Positions 8,426-16,687 of a stretch of 59,560 nt of DNA are shown here, piece after piece. Source of the stretch: an uncultured Mycoplasmatota bacterium (GTDB lineage Bacteria; Bacillota_I; Bacilli_A; RF39; UBA660); the NCBI GenBank assembly GCA_900546745.1, contig URDT01000004.1:1-59560 (forward strand), given 5' to 3'. A program made the position numbers and the translations under genes. The first letter of the stretch is position 1, and every line of letters starts with the position of its first letter. The notes under the pieces were generated by a model, which had not been told where the DNA came from, ran no database searches, and saw only the letters and a program-made list of their open reading frames with translations.

Positions 8426-8433
8426 CATACAAT
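8426..8433 (+). promoter_or_regulatory. Candidate sigma-E type -10 box of the cotJ operon
   Basis: CATACAAT matches the mother-cell sigma-E -10 consensus and lies about 20 bp before the cotJAB start and its GAGGAGG site. The -35 region (about 8405-8415) is only a weak match. SigE control is known for cotJ in Bacillus subtilis. Confidence 0.45.
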
Positions 8434-8452
8434 AAACAAGAGGAGGATAAAT

Positions 8453-8929
8453 ATGTATAATTATGATTCAGTTCAAAATTACTATGAATATTTAAATAAT
8501 AGTAATTCAAATATGAGAAATGATTATTATAATTACAAAAATAATAATTATAATCAACCACTATATACAGAAGACGCAGATGCTTCTAAACTATATGATC
8601 CATATCAAGGATTTATTAGAGGAAATATGTATCCTAATCTTTATAATGGATATAAAATTAATCCTACTGATATTACTCCTGCCAATGATCAAGCACAATT
8701 ACTTACCTATCTTGATGCTTTATGCTTCGCAATGATTGATATTAATCTATATCTTGACGTTTATCCAGATGATAAAGATATGATTTCTTTATTCAATCAA
8801 TATCGAACAGAAGCTAATAAATTAAAAGAAGAATATCAAAACAAATATGGTCCTATCTTAACAGATAGTAATGCTAACAATCGTTATCCATTTGCATGGA
8901 TTAATAGTCCTTGGCCATGGGAAAAATAA
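8453..8929 (+). CDS. CotJA-CotJB fusion spore coat protein
   Basis: This 158-residue protein opens with a Tyr/Asn-rich tail (about residues 1-35), then a CotJA-like segment (LYDPYQGFIRGNMYPNLYNG, about 43-62). A CotJB domain follows (LLTYLDALCFAMIDINLYLD, about 83-102), ending in WINSPWPWEK. CotJA and CotJB are separate proteins in Bacillus, so this looks like a natural fusion. They are inner coat components that assemble with CotJC. The start has a GAGGAGG site. CotJC follows 20 bp downstream. The CotJB match is strong; the CotJA match is shorter and less certain. Confidence 0.85.
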   Translation: MYNYDSVQNYYEYLNNSNSNMRNDYYNYKNNNYNQPLYTEDADASKLYDPYQGFIRGNMYPNLYNGYKINPTDITPANDQAQLLTYLDALCFAMIDINLYLDVYPDDKDMISLFNQYRTEANKLKEEYQNKYGPILTDSNANNRYPFAWINSPWPWEK

Positions 8930-8948
8930 ATAGAAAGGAAAAAGTAAT

Positions 8949-9521
8949 ATGTGGATTTATGAAAAAAAATTAGAATATCCTGTTAATATTCGTAAAAAAG
9001 ATTTAAAAATGGCAAAATACTTGATGTCTCAATATGGAGGACCTACAGGAGAATTAAGTGCTGCCTTACAATATTTAAACCAAAGATTTACAATGCCAGA
9101 TGATAAGGGAAAAGCTTTATTAACTGATATTGGTACAGAAGAATTAGCTCATATTGAAATGATTGCTTCAATGGCGTACCAACTAATGAAAGATGCTAGT
9201 GTAGATGAATTAAAAGCTGCTGGATTAGGTGGCATGTTTGCTCAACAAGATTCAGCATTATTTCCAAGTGATGCAGCTGGAATTCCATTTACAGCAGCGT
9301 ACATCAATACAACAGGTGATTTTATTGCTGACCTAGAAAGTGATATGGCTGCTGAACAAAGAGCAAGAGCAACCTATGAACATCTTATGGATTTAACAAA
9401 TGATCCTGATGTATTAGGACCTTTAGCTTTCTTAAGACAAAGAGAGATCATTCACTATCAAAGATTCAAAGAACTTAGAAATTATTATTTAGAAAAACAA
9501 ATTCAAAGAAAAAACTCTTAA
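8949..9521 (+). CDS. cotJC: CotJC, manganese catalase-like spore coat protein
   Basis: This 190-residue ferritin-like four-helix protein of the manganese catalase family reads WIYEKKLEYPVNIRKKDLKM at its amino end. Likely metal ligands lie in E35 (GGPTGELSAALQY), E65-H68 (GTEELAHIEM) and E/H residues in the later helices (DMAAEQRARATYEH and QREIIHYQRF). Manganese catalases dismutate hydrogen peroxide; CotJC is the spore coat member. It is encoded right after the CotJA-CotJB fusion in one operon, and the stop codon sits in the terminator hairpin. Confidence 0.92.
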   Translation: MWIYEKKLEYPVNIRKKDLKMAKYLMSQYGGPTGELSAALQYLNQRFTMPDDKGKALLTDIGTEELAHIEMIASMAYQLMKDASVDELKAAGLGGMFAQQDSALFPSDAAGIPFTAAYINTTGDFIADLESDMAAEQRARATYEHLMDLTNDPDVLGPLAFLRQREIIHYQRFKELRNYYLEKQIQRKNS

Positions 9522-9537
9522 ATATTAAGAGTTTTTC
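9510..9537. terminator. Bidirectional terminator between cotJC and the zinc-ribbon gene
   Basis: Arms AAAAACTCTTAA and TTAAGAGTTTTT pair around a three-base loop with T runs in both directions. It serves the convergent genes on both sides and includes the stop of cotJC. Confidence 0.85.
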
Positions 9538-9704
9538 TATTGTGCATTTGTTTTATTATTTCTTTCAGCTTTTCTTTTATCGCGACATTCTTTACATCTT
9601 ACAGGTTCATTTGTAAAACCTTTTTCTTGATAAAATTGTTGTTCACCAACTGTAAAAATAAATTCTTTACCACAATCTTTGCAGACAATTTTTTTATCTT
9701 CCAT
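9537..9704 (-). CDS. Small zinc-ribbon protein (two CxxC knuckles)
   Basis: This 55-residue protein was found by reading the minus strand. It begins MEDKKIVCKDCGKEFIFTVG and later has VRCKECRDKRKAERNN. Two CxxC pairs about 29 residues apart are typical of the small probable-zinc-ribbon family common in Bacillota. The intervening motif GEQQFYQEKGFTNEP is also characteristic. The ATG at 9704 is preceded by AGGAGGT. The molecular function is unknown; nucleic-acid or protein binding would be usual. It converges on cotJC across a shared terminator. Confidence 0.8.
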   Translation of the reverse strand: MEDKKIVCKDCGKEFIFTVGEQQFYQEKGFTNEPVRCKECRDKRKAERNNKTNAQ

Positions 9705-9810
9705 TTTAGTACCTCCTTTTTGATATTTGATTGAATAAATTAGATCTCAAAAAGGGAAACTAAAAATATTAATCATTATTATATTACCATAATATGTAAT
9801 ATTTTTCAAA

Positions 9811-10005
9811 TTATGATAAAAAAAGTTTATCTGGTGTTGTATGAAATACCTTTGCTATTTTAATAGCCATTTCATATGATAATTTTCTTTTCCCATTTTC
9901 TATTAAACTATAATGAGAAGGAGAAATTCCTATTTTAGAAGATATATCATATATCGTTAGTTTTTGCTTGATTCTTAATTTTTTTAATTTCTCTGTATTA
10001 TACAT
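9811..10005 (-). CDS. XRE-family helix-turn-helix regulator (64 aa)
   Basis: This is a minimal HTH_3 protein of 64 residues: LKKLRIKQKLTIYDISSKIG, then ISPSHYSLIENGKRKLSYEM, ending in a short fifth helix. There is no extra ligand-binding or dimerisation domain. It is transcribed divergently from a second XRE gene, and the 90-bp intergenic region contains a perfect palindrome at 10036-10052. The pair may repress each other or share target operators. No phage or toxin gene is nearby, so its target is unclear. Confidence 0.85.
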   Translation of the reverse strand: MYNTEKLKKLRIKQKLTIYDISSKIGISPSHYSLIENGKRKLSYEMAIKIAKVFHTTPDKLFLS

Positions 10006-10035
10006 ACTACCACCCTATTTCAATAATATCACTTA

Positions 10036-10052
10036 ATAGACTATTAGTCTAT
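10036..10052. promoter_or_regulatory. 17-bp palindromic operator between two divergent XRE genes
   Basis: ATAGACTATTAGTCTAT is a perfect inverted repeat about a central T. Its core GACTATTAGTC also occurs in the palindrome at 3081-3097 upstream of the phasin-ubiB operon. Position and symmetry suggest it is the binding site for one of the XRE proteins. Confidence 0.6.
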
Positions 10053-10095
10053 ATTAATTAAAACTTATTTATGAGAAAATAGTATTGGTGATAGT

Positions 10096-10317
10096 ATGTA
10101 TAAAGAAGATATTTATAATATTGTAGGAAAGAATATAAAAAAATATAGAAAAGAAAATGATTTAACACAAAGACAATTAGCTGAAAAATTACTTTTATCA
10201 GAAAGTTTTATTGCTAAACTAGAATCTAGTACACATCAAACAATTTCGTTAGATACTTTAGAGCAAATAGCTAATGTGTTAAATATCAATATAAAAGACT
10301 TATTCGATAAAGAATAA
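10096..10317 (+). CDS. XRE-family helix-turn-helix regulator (73 aa)
   Basis: This 73-residue HTH_3 protein has IGKNIKKYRKENDLTQRQLA-type features: VGKNIKKYRKENDLTQRQLA (about residues 10-29), then EKLLLSESFIAKLESS and LDTLEQIANVLNINIKDLF. Nothing follows the DNA-binding domain. It is divergent from the 64-residue XRE gene. Start ATG at 10096 follows TTGGTGATAGT, a reasonable ribosome-binding site. A strong terminator overlaps its stop codon. Target genes are not known. Confidence 0.85.
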   Translation: MYKEDIYNIVGKNIKKYRKENDLTQRQLAEKLLLSESFIAKLESSTHQTISLDTLEQIANVLNINIKDLFDKE

Positions 10318-10330
10318 GTCTTATTTTTTA
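10295..10330 (+). terminator. Terminator of the plus-strand XRE gene
   Basis: Eleven-base arms AAGACTTATTC and GAATAAGTCTT surround a six-base loop and are followed by ATTTTTTA. The hairpin includes the last codons and stop, and abuts the end of the convergent typA. Confidence 0.85.
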
Positions 10331-12132
10331 TTATCAAATTTTTTTCTTTCATTTGTGTTCAATATTTTCTTTCTCATTCTAATAAAGTTTGGAGTAACTT
10401 CTACATATTCATCACTATTAATATAATCCAAACAATATTCTAGAGTTAACGCTCTTGGTCTTTTTAATACAACTGTATGATCTTTTCCAGCACTTCGTGT
10501 ATTTGTTAAGTTCTTTCCTTTTACAACATTTACTGCTAAATCATTTTCATGAGTATGTTCTCCGACAATCATCCCTTCATAGATATCTACACCTGGTTCA
10601 ACAAACATAACTCCTCTGTCTTCTAATTGACCTAAAGCGTAAGCTGTTGATTTACCATTTTCCATAGAAACTAATACTCCTAGTTTTCTTTCACCAACAG
10701 TTCCACCAGCTAATGGAGCATATTCTCTAAAAGTATGATTAATGATTCCATATCCTTTTGTCATTGTCATAAATTCAGTAGAAAAACCAATTAAACCTCT
10801 TGAAGGAACAATATATGACAAGCGAACTTGATTTTCACTATTATGCATATTTTCCATTTTTCCTTCACGATTTCCTAGTGCTTCGATTACATTACCGACA
10901 TATTCTTCAGGAACATCAATTTGAACATCTTCATATGGTTCACATTTTACACCATCAATTTCTTTAATAATAACTTCTGGTTTAGAAACTTGAAGTTCAA
11001 ATCCTTCACGGCGCATATTTTCAATTAAAATAGATAAATGTAGTTCTCCACGACCAGATACGATAAATGATTCACTATCATTTGGTGCTACTTTTAAAGA
11101 TACATCTCGTTCTGTTTCTTTTAATAATCTTTCTTCTATTTTCCTTGCTGTTACTATTTTTCCATCTTTTCCAACAAATGGAGATGTATTTACTCCAAAA
11201 GTCATTTGTAAAGTTGGTTCATCAATACGAAGTCTAGGTAAGGCATCTTCTTTTCCTACTTCGCAAACAGTTTCACCGACTGAAATATCTGGAAGTCCTG
11301 AAATAGCGATAATATCTCCTGCTTCTGCTTCATTAATTTCAATTCTTTTAAGTCCCATATAACCAAACATTTTTGCAATTCTAAATTGTTTAATAGTGCC
11401 ATCTAAACGTACACAAGAAACCATTTCATTTGTTTTAATTTTTCCTCTTTTAACAACACCAATACCAATTCTTCCAACAAAATCATTATAATCTAGTAAT
11501 GCCGGTTGAAATTGTAATGATCCTTCTATATTTACATCAGGTGCTGGAATATAGTCTACAATAGTATCTAGGATTGGATCCATTCCTGGTTTTTGAGTAG
11601 CAACATCTGCTTCATAACTTGAAGTACCATTAATTGCTGAAGTATAAATTACTGGGAATTCCAATTGGTCTTCATCTGCACCAAGTTCAATAAATAAATC
11701 TAAAACTTCATCTACTACTTGAGATGGTCTTGCTGTTGGTTTATCGATTTTATTTACAACAACAATTGGAGTAACTCCTGCTTCTAAGGCTTTTTTAAGT
11801 ACAAATCTTGTTTGAGGCATTGTTCCTTCAGAAGCATCTACAACAAGTAAAACACCATCTACCATATTCATGATTCTTTCTACTTCTCCACCAAAATCAG
11901 CATGTCCTGGAGTATCTAGAATATTAATACGGCATCCGTTATGATCAATTGCTGTTGGTTTTGCTAAAATAGTGATTCCTCTTTCTCTTTCGATATCATT
12001 AGAATCCATTACTCTAATTTCAACATTTTCATTTGCTCTAAATGTACCAGAGCATTTTAACAATTGGTCTACAAGTGTAGTTTTACCATGGTCAACATGG
12101 GCAATAATTGCAATATTTCTTATATTTTTCAT
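10321..12132 (-). CDS. typA: Ribosome-associated GTPase TypA/BipA
   Basis: This 603-residue translational GTPase has G1 AHVDHGKTTL (about 11-20), switch II DTPGHADFGGEVER and NKID near residue 127. EF-G-like domains follow, and then the BipA-specific C-terminal domain (GRGELHLSILIENMRREGFE, SRGLIGFSTEFMT, RKLGVLVSMENGKSTAYALG). TypA binds 70S ribosomes and assists 50S assembly under cold or stress. Length matches the family (about 605-615). AGGAAGTGG precedes the ATG. It is a single gene that converges on an XRE gene. Confidence 0.96.
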   Translation of the reverse strand: MKNIRNIAIIAHVDHGKTTLVDQLLKCSGTFRANENVEIRVMDSNDIERERGITILAKPTAIDHNGCRINILDTPGHADFGGEVERIMNMVDGVLLVVDASEGTMPQTRFVLKKALEAGVTPIVVVNKIDKPTARPSQVVDEVLDLFIELGADEDQLEFPVIYTSAINGTSSYEADVATQKPGMDPILDTIVDYIPAPDVNIEGSLQFQPALLDYNDFVGRIGIGVVKRGKIKTNEMVSCVRLDGTIKQFRIAKMFGYMGLKRIEINEAEAGDIIAISGLPDISVGETVCEVGKEDALPRLRIDEPTLQMTFGVNTSPFVGKDGKIVTARKIEERLLKETERDVSLKVAPNDSESFIVSGRGELHLSILIENMRREGFELQVSKPEVIIKEIDGVKCEPYEDVQIDVPEEYVGNVIEALGNREGKMENMHNSENQVRLSYIVPSRGLIGFSTEFMTMTKGYGIINHTFREYAPLAGGTVGERKLGVLVSMENGKSTAYALGQLEDRGVMFVEPGVDIYEGMIVGEHTHENDLAVNVVKGKNLTNTRSAGKDHTVVLKRPRALTLEYCLDYINSDEYVEVTPNFIRMRKKILNTNERKKFDNKK

Positions 12133-12257
12133 AAGATTCCACTTCCTTAATCCATGGTATTATAGCATAATTATAAGAATATTGTAAATAAATTTTGATT
12201 GGATTAAAAAGATTTGTTTTTAAATTCAGTTAAATGTATAATAAAATTGGTGGTAGT

Positions 12258-12884
12258 ATGAAAAAAATAAGTATATTGATGATAACTCTATTAGTTATTT
12301 TTATTCCTATTCCAATATTTGCTTCTGAAAGAATAAACGTTACTTTAAATAAATGTGTAGATGGAGATACTGCTTGGTTTAATTTGGAAAATAAAAAAAT
12401 TAAAGCTAGATTTTTGGCAATTGATACTCCAGAATCTACAATTAGAGTTGACCCTTATGGAAAAGAGGCTAGTGAATTCACTTGTAATTTACTTACTAAT
12501 GCAGCTCAAATTCAAATCGAATATGATAATAATTCTGATAAACAAGATAAATACAATAGGAAGTTAGTATGGGTATTTGTTGACGGAAAATTACTTCAAG
12601 AACAAGTTGTAAAAGAAGGACTTGCCGAAGTAAAATATATCTATGGAGATTACAAATATCTTAACGATGTGAATAATGCCTTACAAGAAGCAAAAAAAAA
12701 GAAACTAAATTTATGGAGTGATAATGAAAGTGACAATACCTATGATTATTTAATTGTTGGAATTGGTATTTGTGTCGTTATTATTATGATTTTTTTAAAT
12801 AAGACTTTTCGAAAAAATTTCGTAAAGAAATTTAAATCTTTAACAAAAAAAGAATTTAAGAAATCTCTTAACAAATTAAAATAG
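12258..12884 (+). CDS. Secreted or surface-anchored staphylococcal-nuclease homolog
   Basis: This 208-residue protein starts at the ATG at 12258 behind GGTGGTAG. A signal peptide runs to about residue 22 (cleavage likely after IFA). The SNase core follows: NKCVDGDTAWFNL, then KARFLAIDTPES with the catalytic Arg/Asp/Glu set, DKYNRKLVWVFVDGK with the second Arg, and LAEVKYIY. After the domain a transmembrane helix (YLIVGIGICVVIIMIFLN) and a Lys-rich cytoplasmic tail anchor it. It is a Ca-dependent extracellular nuclease that would degrade DNA or RNA outside the cell. The membrane anchor differs from the soluble Staphylococcus enzyme. Confidence 0.88.
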   Translation: MKKISILMITLLVIFIPIPIFASERINVTLNKCVDGDTAWFNLENKKIKARFLAIDTPESTIRVDPYGKEASEFTCNLLTNAAQIQIEYDNNSDKQDKYNRKLVWVFVDGKLLQEQVVKEGLAEVKYIYGDYKYLNDVNNALQEAKKKKLNLWSDNESDNTYDYLIVGIGICVVIIMIFLNKTFRKNFVKKFKSLTKKEFKKSLNKLK

Positions 12885-12906
12885 AAGAATATTCTATTTT
12901 TTTATT
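12878..12906. terminator. Bidirectional terminator between the nuclease and YetF-like genes
   Basis: Arms AAAATAGAA and TTCTATTTT around GAATA, followed by a T run on the plus strand and A-rich on the other side. It includes the nuclease stop codon. Confidence 0.75.
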
Positions 12907-13615
12907 CTAAAACATTCTTAATTTTTATATGATGGTTATTTTCATAGACAGTTAATTTTTCATTAATGTCTAATGTTGCTAATAAGATATCCTCTAAATT
13001 ATATCCTTTTACCTTTAATTCTTTTAAAAGCCATTGTTTTGATTTATTCATATTATTTAAATTCTTCATCATGATTCTTCCATCAATAATCACGTTAGCG
13101 CATAAATCTTGTAAAGTAGGTTTTAAATTCATATCATTCATTGTTACAGGATTGTATTCTGGTTTTAACATAATACTAATTTTACCATTTACTTCCATAA
13201 TAGCATATTCGATCTGGCTAATATCAAATGTTCCATTATTTCGACATTGTTCTAATAAATCATTAATATCTATATTTAGTTTTTTCATATTTTCTTTTAT
13301 AATTTTTCCTTCTTGTATTATGATGGTAGGAGTACCAATTAATAGTCTTCTTAAAATAATACTTTTCATAGTTAATCTAGAAACTAACCAAGAAATAATT
13401 CCAAAGGTAAAAATAGCTACTACACCATTAATGTACTGATTATTTAATCCCATAGTCATTTCTGCTGTAAAATTTCCAATTGATATTCCAATTACGTAGT
13501 CAAATAAACTAAGTTCTGATACTTGTTTCTTACCTATTAATTTTGTAATTAGAAATAATGTAAGTAAAGAAAATAAACTACGTGGAATAATTGATAAAGC
13601 TTCTTGTATATCCAT
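12902..13615 (-). CDS. DUF421/YetF-family membrane protein
   Basis: This 237-residue protein has three N-terminal membrane helices (residues about 8-75), including LSLFDYVIGISIGNFTAEM, the conserved YetF pattern. Two small soluble domains of the DUF421 type follow (LRRLLIGTPTIIIQEGKI, then RNNGTFDISQIEYAIMEVNG). In Bacillus, YetF-family proteins are membrane proteins expressed in or around spores and some are needed for germination. The role here is not shown by the sequence. It is transcribed alone between two terminators. Confidence 0.88.
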   Translation of the reverse strand: MDIQEALSIIPRSLFSLLTLFLITKLIGKKQVSELSLFDYVIGISIGNFTAEMTMGLNNQYINGVVAIFTFGIISWLVSRLTMKSIILRRLLIGTPTIIIQEGKIIKENMKKLNIDINDLLEQCRNNGTFDISQIEYAIMEVNGKISIMLKPEYNPVTMNDMNLKPTLQDLCANVIIDGRIMMKNLNNMNKSKQWLLKELKVKGYNLEDILLATLDINEKLTVYENNHHIKIKNVLE

Positions 13616-13660
13616 AGTATCACCTATTATTAGGCTTTACTATTTTTATTGAAATATACA

Positions 13661-13688
13661 AAAAAAGGTTATTACTTTAACCTTTTTT
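13661..13688 (-). terminator. Terminator of the TagO-like gene
   Basis: Arms AAAAAAGGTTA and TAACCTTTTTT with a six-base loop, at the end of the gene. T-rich on both sides. Confidence 0.8.
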
Positions 13689-14745
13689 GAAATTTTTTTC
13701 TAATTTCTTCATGATCAAATACTACATTTGTTTTCATAATAAATGTAATAACAATGATCAATAAAATTCCATAAATAATATAACCTAAAGTTGCATCTTT
13801 CAATACATAAATAATAGATGCAGCAGCAAAAAGAGAATCTATTGTTAAAATAATAAGGACTGTTGTTCTTTGTGAAAAGTTTCTGTTTAAAAGCTGATGA
13901 TGAATATGTAAACGATCTCCTTTGGCAAAACTTTCTCCTTTTAATGCTCTACGAATGATAGCAAATAAAGTATCTAAAATTGGAATTGCTAAAATTAATA
14001 ATGGAATTATTAAAGAAGTCATTGTAACATTTTTAAATCCAAGCAAAGCAATTACTGAGATAATAAATCCCATAAACATAGCTCCTGAATCACCGGCAAA
14101 TATAGTGGCAGGATTAAAATTATAAACTAAAAATCCTAAAGTTGCTCCTAACATAACAAATGTTAAAACAAAGTCTAATCCAGTTTTACCTTGAATAGTT
14201 GCTATAATGCCAACTGTTAAAAAATAAATAGAACTAATGCCACCAGATAGTCCATCCACACCATCAATAAAATTGATGCAATTGATACAACCTAATATAA
14301 AAAATATTGTTAAAGGATAAGATAAGAAACTAAAATTGATATATAAACCAAAAGCAGTAATATCACTAATTAATAGTTTTCCATAAAAGACAATTACTAA
14401 GGAAGCTGCTAGTTGACCTACAAATTTAGTAAATGGCCCTAATTCTGTAATATCATCGATAACTCCTGTTATTATAATGATAAAGCTGCCTATTAATATT
14501 GCATTCATAATAGAACTATGAGTGCCAAAAAACATATATCCTAATAAAAATCCAAAAAATATTGCAAGTCCACCTAATTTAGGTGTTGTTTTTTTATGAA
14601 TATGTCTTGTATTAGGCCTTGCCACATCGACAGCTCCAATACGCACAGCTATATTTTTTATATAAGGAATTATCATTACCACAAATACAAATGGTAATAA
14701 TATCATTAATAATATTCTTGAAAATAGTTCCTGATCAAACATCAT
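13672..14745 (-). CDS. Undecaprenyl-phosphate sugar-1-phosphate transferase (TagO/WecA/MraY family)
   Basis: This is an approximately 357-residue polytopic membrane protein with about ten helices. Family motifs are present: RHIHKKTTPKLGGLAIFFGF (about 45-65), DDITELGPFTKFVGQ, NFIDGVDGLSGG (catalytic Asp pair), FAGDSGAMFMGF and RLHIHHQLLNRNFSQRT. It moves a sugar-1-phosphate, usually GlcNAc-1-P, onto undecaprenyl phosphate to start wall teichoic acid or another surface glycan. HIHHQLL and the overall layout favour TagO/WecA over MraY. AGGTGAT precedes two adjacent ATG codons (14745 and 14742). No teichoic acid genes are next to it. Confidence 0.9.
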   Translation of the reverse strand: MMFDQELFSRILLMILLPFVFVVMIIPYIKNIAVRIGAVDVARPNTRHIHKKTTPKLGGLAIFFGFLLGYMFFGTHSSIMNAILIGSFIIIITGVIDDITELGPFTKFVGQLAASLVIVFYGKLLISDITAFGLYINFSFLSYPLTIFFILGCINCINFIDGVDGLSGGISSIYFLTVGIIATIQGKTGLDFVLTFVMLGATLGFLVYNFNPATIFAGDSGAMFMGFIISVIALLGFKNVTMTSLIIPLLILAIPILDTLFAIIRRALKGESFAKGDRLHIHHQLLNRNFSQRTTVLIILTIDSLFAAASIIYVLKDATLGYIIYGILLIIVITFIMKTNVVFDHEEIRKKFQKRLK

Positions 14746-14800
14746 AATATCACCTAGACCCATTATATCATTAAATTTTTTGACTGTCTATTAAATTAAA

Positions 14801-14820
14801 AAGCTATCTTTCGATAGCTT
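14801..14820 (-). terminator. Terminator after the small membrane protein and mbl operon
   Basis: The minus strand reads AAGCTATC, a GAAA loop, GATAGCTT and then a T-rich tail, overlapping the stop codon of the 168-residue protein. Confidence 0.75.
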
Positions 14821-15322
14821 ATTTTACATGTCTTCCTTTTTCCATGATTTCTTGGATTGTCTGACCAGTACTTTCATACACAGATTCTTCCATATTTGAA
14901 TTATAATATTCTTCTTTTTCACGGTTTAACTTATATTGTTCGTAATCTTCTTTCATATTTTCTATTTTAGTTTCACTAAACTCTACAATCTTACCACCAA
15001 TTGGTGTCTTAACTAAAACGGTAGCAGTAACAGCTCCTCCTACAATGAGTGCGATAGCACGTTTATATAATTGAACTTTTCTTTTTCTTTCGCTATATTT
15101 CCAATTTCTCTTTGTTTGTCGAGTGTTTAATCTAGCTTCTTCAATTCTCTGATCAATAGTTGTTAATCTTTCAAGTTGTTCTTCTTCTTTTTTTCTAGTT
15201 AAATCTTCACGATACATTTCTTCTATACGTTGTTTAATTCTTTTATTAAGTTCTGGATCTATTTTATTTTCATATCTTTCATGAATTCTACTCATTCTAT
15301 TAATATCTATATTATTTTCCAT
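14819..15322 (-). CDS. Hypothetical single-helix membrane protein with charged coiled-coil arms
   Basis: This 167-residue protein starts at the ATG at 15322 behind GGTGAG. A long K/E/R-rich helical region (about residues 1-85, e.g. KKEEEQLERLTTIDQRIEEA) precedes one membrane helix (AIALIVGGAVTATVLVKTP, about 90-108). A second charged helix and a tail ending EIMEKGRHVK follow. There is no recognised domain. It follows the spoIID-spoIIQ-spoIIID-mbl group, about 50 bp after mbl, and may be co-transcribed with it. A role in cell shape or sporulation would be a guess from position only. Confidence 0.65.
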   Translation of the reverse strand: MENNIDINRMSRIHERYENKIDPELNKRIKQRIEEMYREDLTRKKEEEQLERLTTIDQRIEEARLNTRQTKRNWKYSERKRKVQLYKRAIALIVGGAVTATVLVKTPIGGKIVEFSETKIENMKEDYEQYKLNREKEEYYNSNMEESVYESTGQTIQEIMEKGRHVK

Positions 15323-15376
15323 ATTTCTCACCACTAAGCTTAGTTTATCATTAAATTACACAGTAAGTCAAATTTT

Positions 15377-16372
15377 TTAGATATTATCAATTAAATTTAT
15401 ATTATCTAACATCACCCCTGCTCCAACGGCAACACATGTAAGAGGACTATCAGCTATCTTTACTGGAACTTTTAATTCATGAGCAAGTAGCTTGTCCAGT
15501 CCCTTTATTAATGCCCCTCCACCAGTTAGTGTTATTCCTCGGTCTACAATATCAGCAGACAACTCTGGAGGAGTTTGTTCCAAAACTGCTTTTGCTGTAT
15601 GGACAATGATCATAGAACTTTCTCGTAATGCTTCTTCAATTTCATTGCTGGTTAATGTTATTGTATTTGGTAAACCACTTACCAAATCTCTTCCTCTTAC
15701 AACCATTTTTTCAGGATTTTTTTTATCTAAAAAAACATTTCCTATCTTTAATTTAATTTCTTCAGCTGTTCGATCTCCAATTAACAATTTGTATTTATTT
15801 TTTATGTATTTCATAATATCACTATCAAAGGTATTACCGGCAACCTTAATTGATGAACTTGTTACAATTCCTCCTAATGAAAGAATAGCAATATCTGTTG
15901 TTCCTCCACCAATATCAATAATCATATTTCCACAAGGAGCTGATATATCTAACCCTGCTCCAACGGCTGCTACTTTTGGTTCTTCTTCAATGAATACCTT
16001 TTTTGCCCCTGTCCTTTCAGCTGCTTCTTTAATGGCATTTTTTTCTACCTGTGTTATATTGGAAGGACAGCATATCAAAATTCTAGGTTTTGAAAAAAAA
16101 CTTTTTCCTCCTGCTTTTTTTATAAAATGATCTAACATGATTTCTGTTGTTTCAAAATCTGCGATAACACCATCTTTCATTGGCCTTATTGCAGTTACTT
16201 TGCCAGGTGTCCTACCCAACATATCACGTGCTTCAGAACCTACAGCCAAAGCTTTTTTAGAATATGAATCTATTGCGACAACGCTAGGTTCATTTAAAAC
16301 TACACCTTGTCCTTTAATATAAATTAATACATTAGCTGTTCCTAAATCAATTCCAATATCTTGTGCAAACAT
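15377..16372 (-). CDS. mbl: MreB-like cell-shape actin (Mbl)
   Basis: This 331-residue bacterial actin has the five nucleotide-binding motifs: IGIDLGTANVLIYIKG (phosphate 1), NMIIDIGGGTTDIAILSLGG (phosphate 2), GAGLDISAPCGNM (connect 1), ITLTGGGALIKGLDKLL (adenosine) and CVAVGAGVML (connect 2). It forms membrane-associated filaments that direct lateral wall synthesis. The order spoIIQ-spoIIID-mbl matches Bacillus subtilis, which points to the Mbl paralog rather than MreB, which usually sits with mreCD. Its ribosome-binding site GGGGTGA overlaps the stop codon of spoIIID, so the two are coupled. Confidence 0.92.
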   Translation of the reverse strand: MFAQDIGIDLGTANVLIYIKGQGVVLNEPSVVAIDSYSKKALAVGSEARDMLGRTPGKVTAIRPMKDGVIADFETTEIMLDHFIKKAGGKSFFSKPRILICCPSNITQVEKNAIKEAAERTGAKKVFIEEEPKVAAVGAGLDISAPCGNMIIDIGGGTTDIAILSLGGIVTSSSIKVAGNTFDSDIMKYIKNKYKLLIGDRTAEEIKLKIGNVFLDKKNPEKMVVRGRDLVSGLPNTITLTSNEIEEALRESSMIIVHTAKAVLEQTPPELSADIVDRGITLTGGGALIKGLDKLLAHELKVPVKIADSPLTCVAVGAGVMLDNINLIDNI

Positions 16373-16376
16373 TTTT

Positions 16377-16622
16377 TCACCCCATTTTTAAATATTTATT
16401 TCTTGTAGATAACCCACCTCTAATATGTCTAATGTCTGTATGAAACTTCAAGATTTCTTTTATTTTTATATATTTTTCTTGATTAATATCTTTTAAACGT
16501 TCATTCAAATCTTTATGGACAGTACTTTTTGATACATGATATATTGTAGCAATCTGTCTAATTGTTTGATTTGTTTTCAACATACAATTAGCTTCTTCTA
16601 TCACTCTTTTATTAATTTCCAT
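16377..16622 (-). CDS. spoIIID: Sporulation regulator SpoIIID
   Basis: This 81-residue DNA-binding protein has a helix-turn-helix (QTIRQIATIYHVSKSTVHKD, about residues 19-38), then LNERLKDINQEKYIKIKEIL and the SpoIIID-specific tail HTDIRHIRGGLSTRNKYLK. It switches mother-cell transcription in the sigma-E regulon during sporulation. The basic tail that makes extra DNA contacts is preserved. AGGAGTGAAG precedes the ATG. It sits between spoIIQ and mbl as in Bacillus. Confidence 0.95.
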   Translation of the reverse strand: MEINKRVIEEANCMLKTNQTIRQIATIYHVSKSTVHKDLNERLKDINQEKYIKIKEILKFHTDIRHIRGGLSTRNKYLKMG

Positions 16623-16668
16623 AGCTTCACTCCTATTTAATTATATAAATAGAATTGATAGTTATGAA

Positions 16669-16687
16669 TAAAAAGAGGTTTCCCTCT
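16669..16687 (-). terminator. Terminator of spoIIQ
   Basis: The minus strand has AGAGG, a GAAA loop, CCTCT and then TTTTTA, right at the end of spoIIQ. Confidence 0.7.

Noticed and set aside
9540..9734. Plus-strand open frame of 64 codons after cotJC
   Set aside because: It is the antisense of the zinc-ribbon gene, whose CxxC motifs and ribosome-binding site are clear.
15492..16322. Plus-strand open frames antisense to mbl
   Set aside because: Shadows of the conserved mbl frame; no start signal or protein motif.
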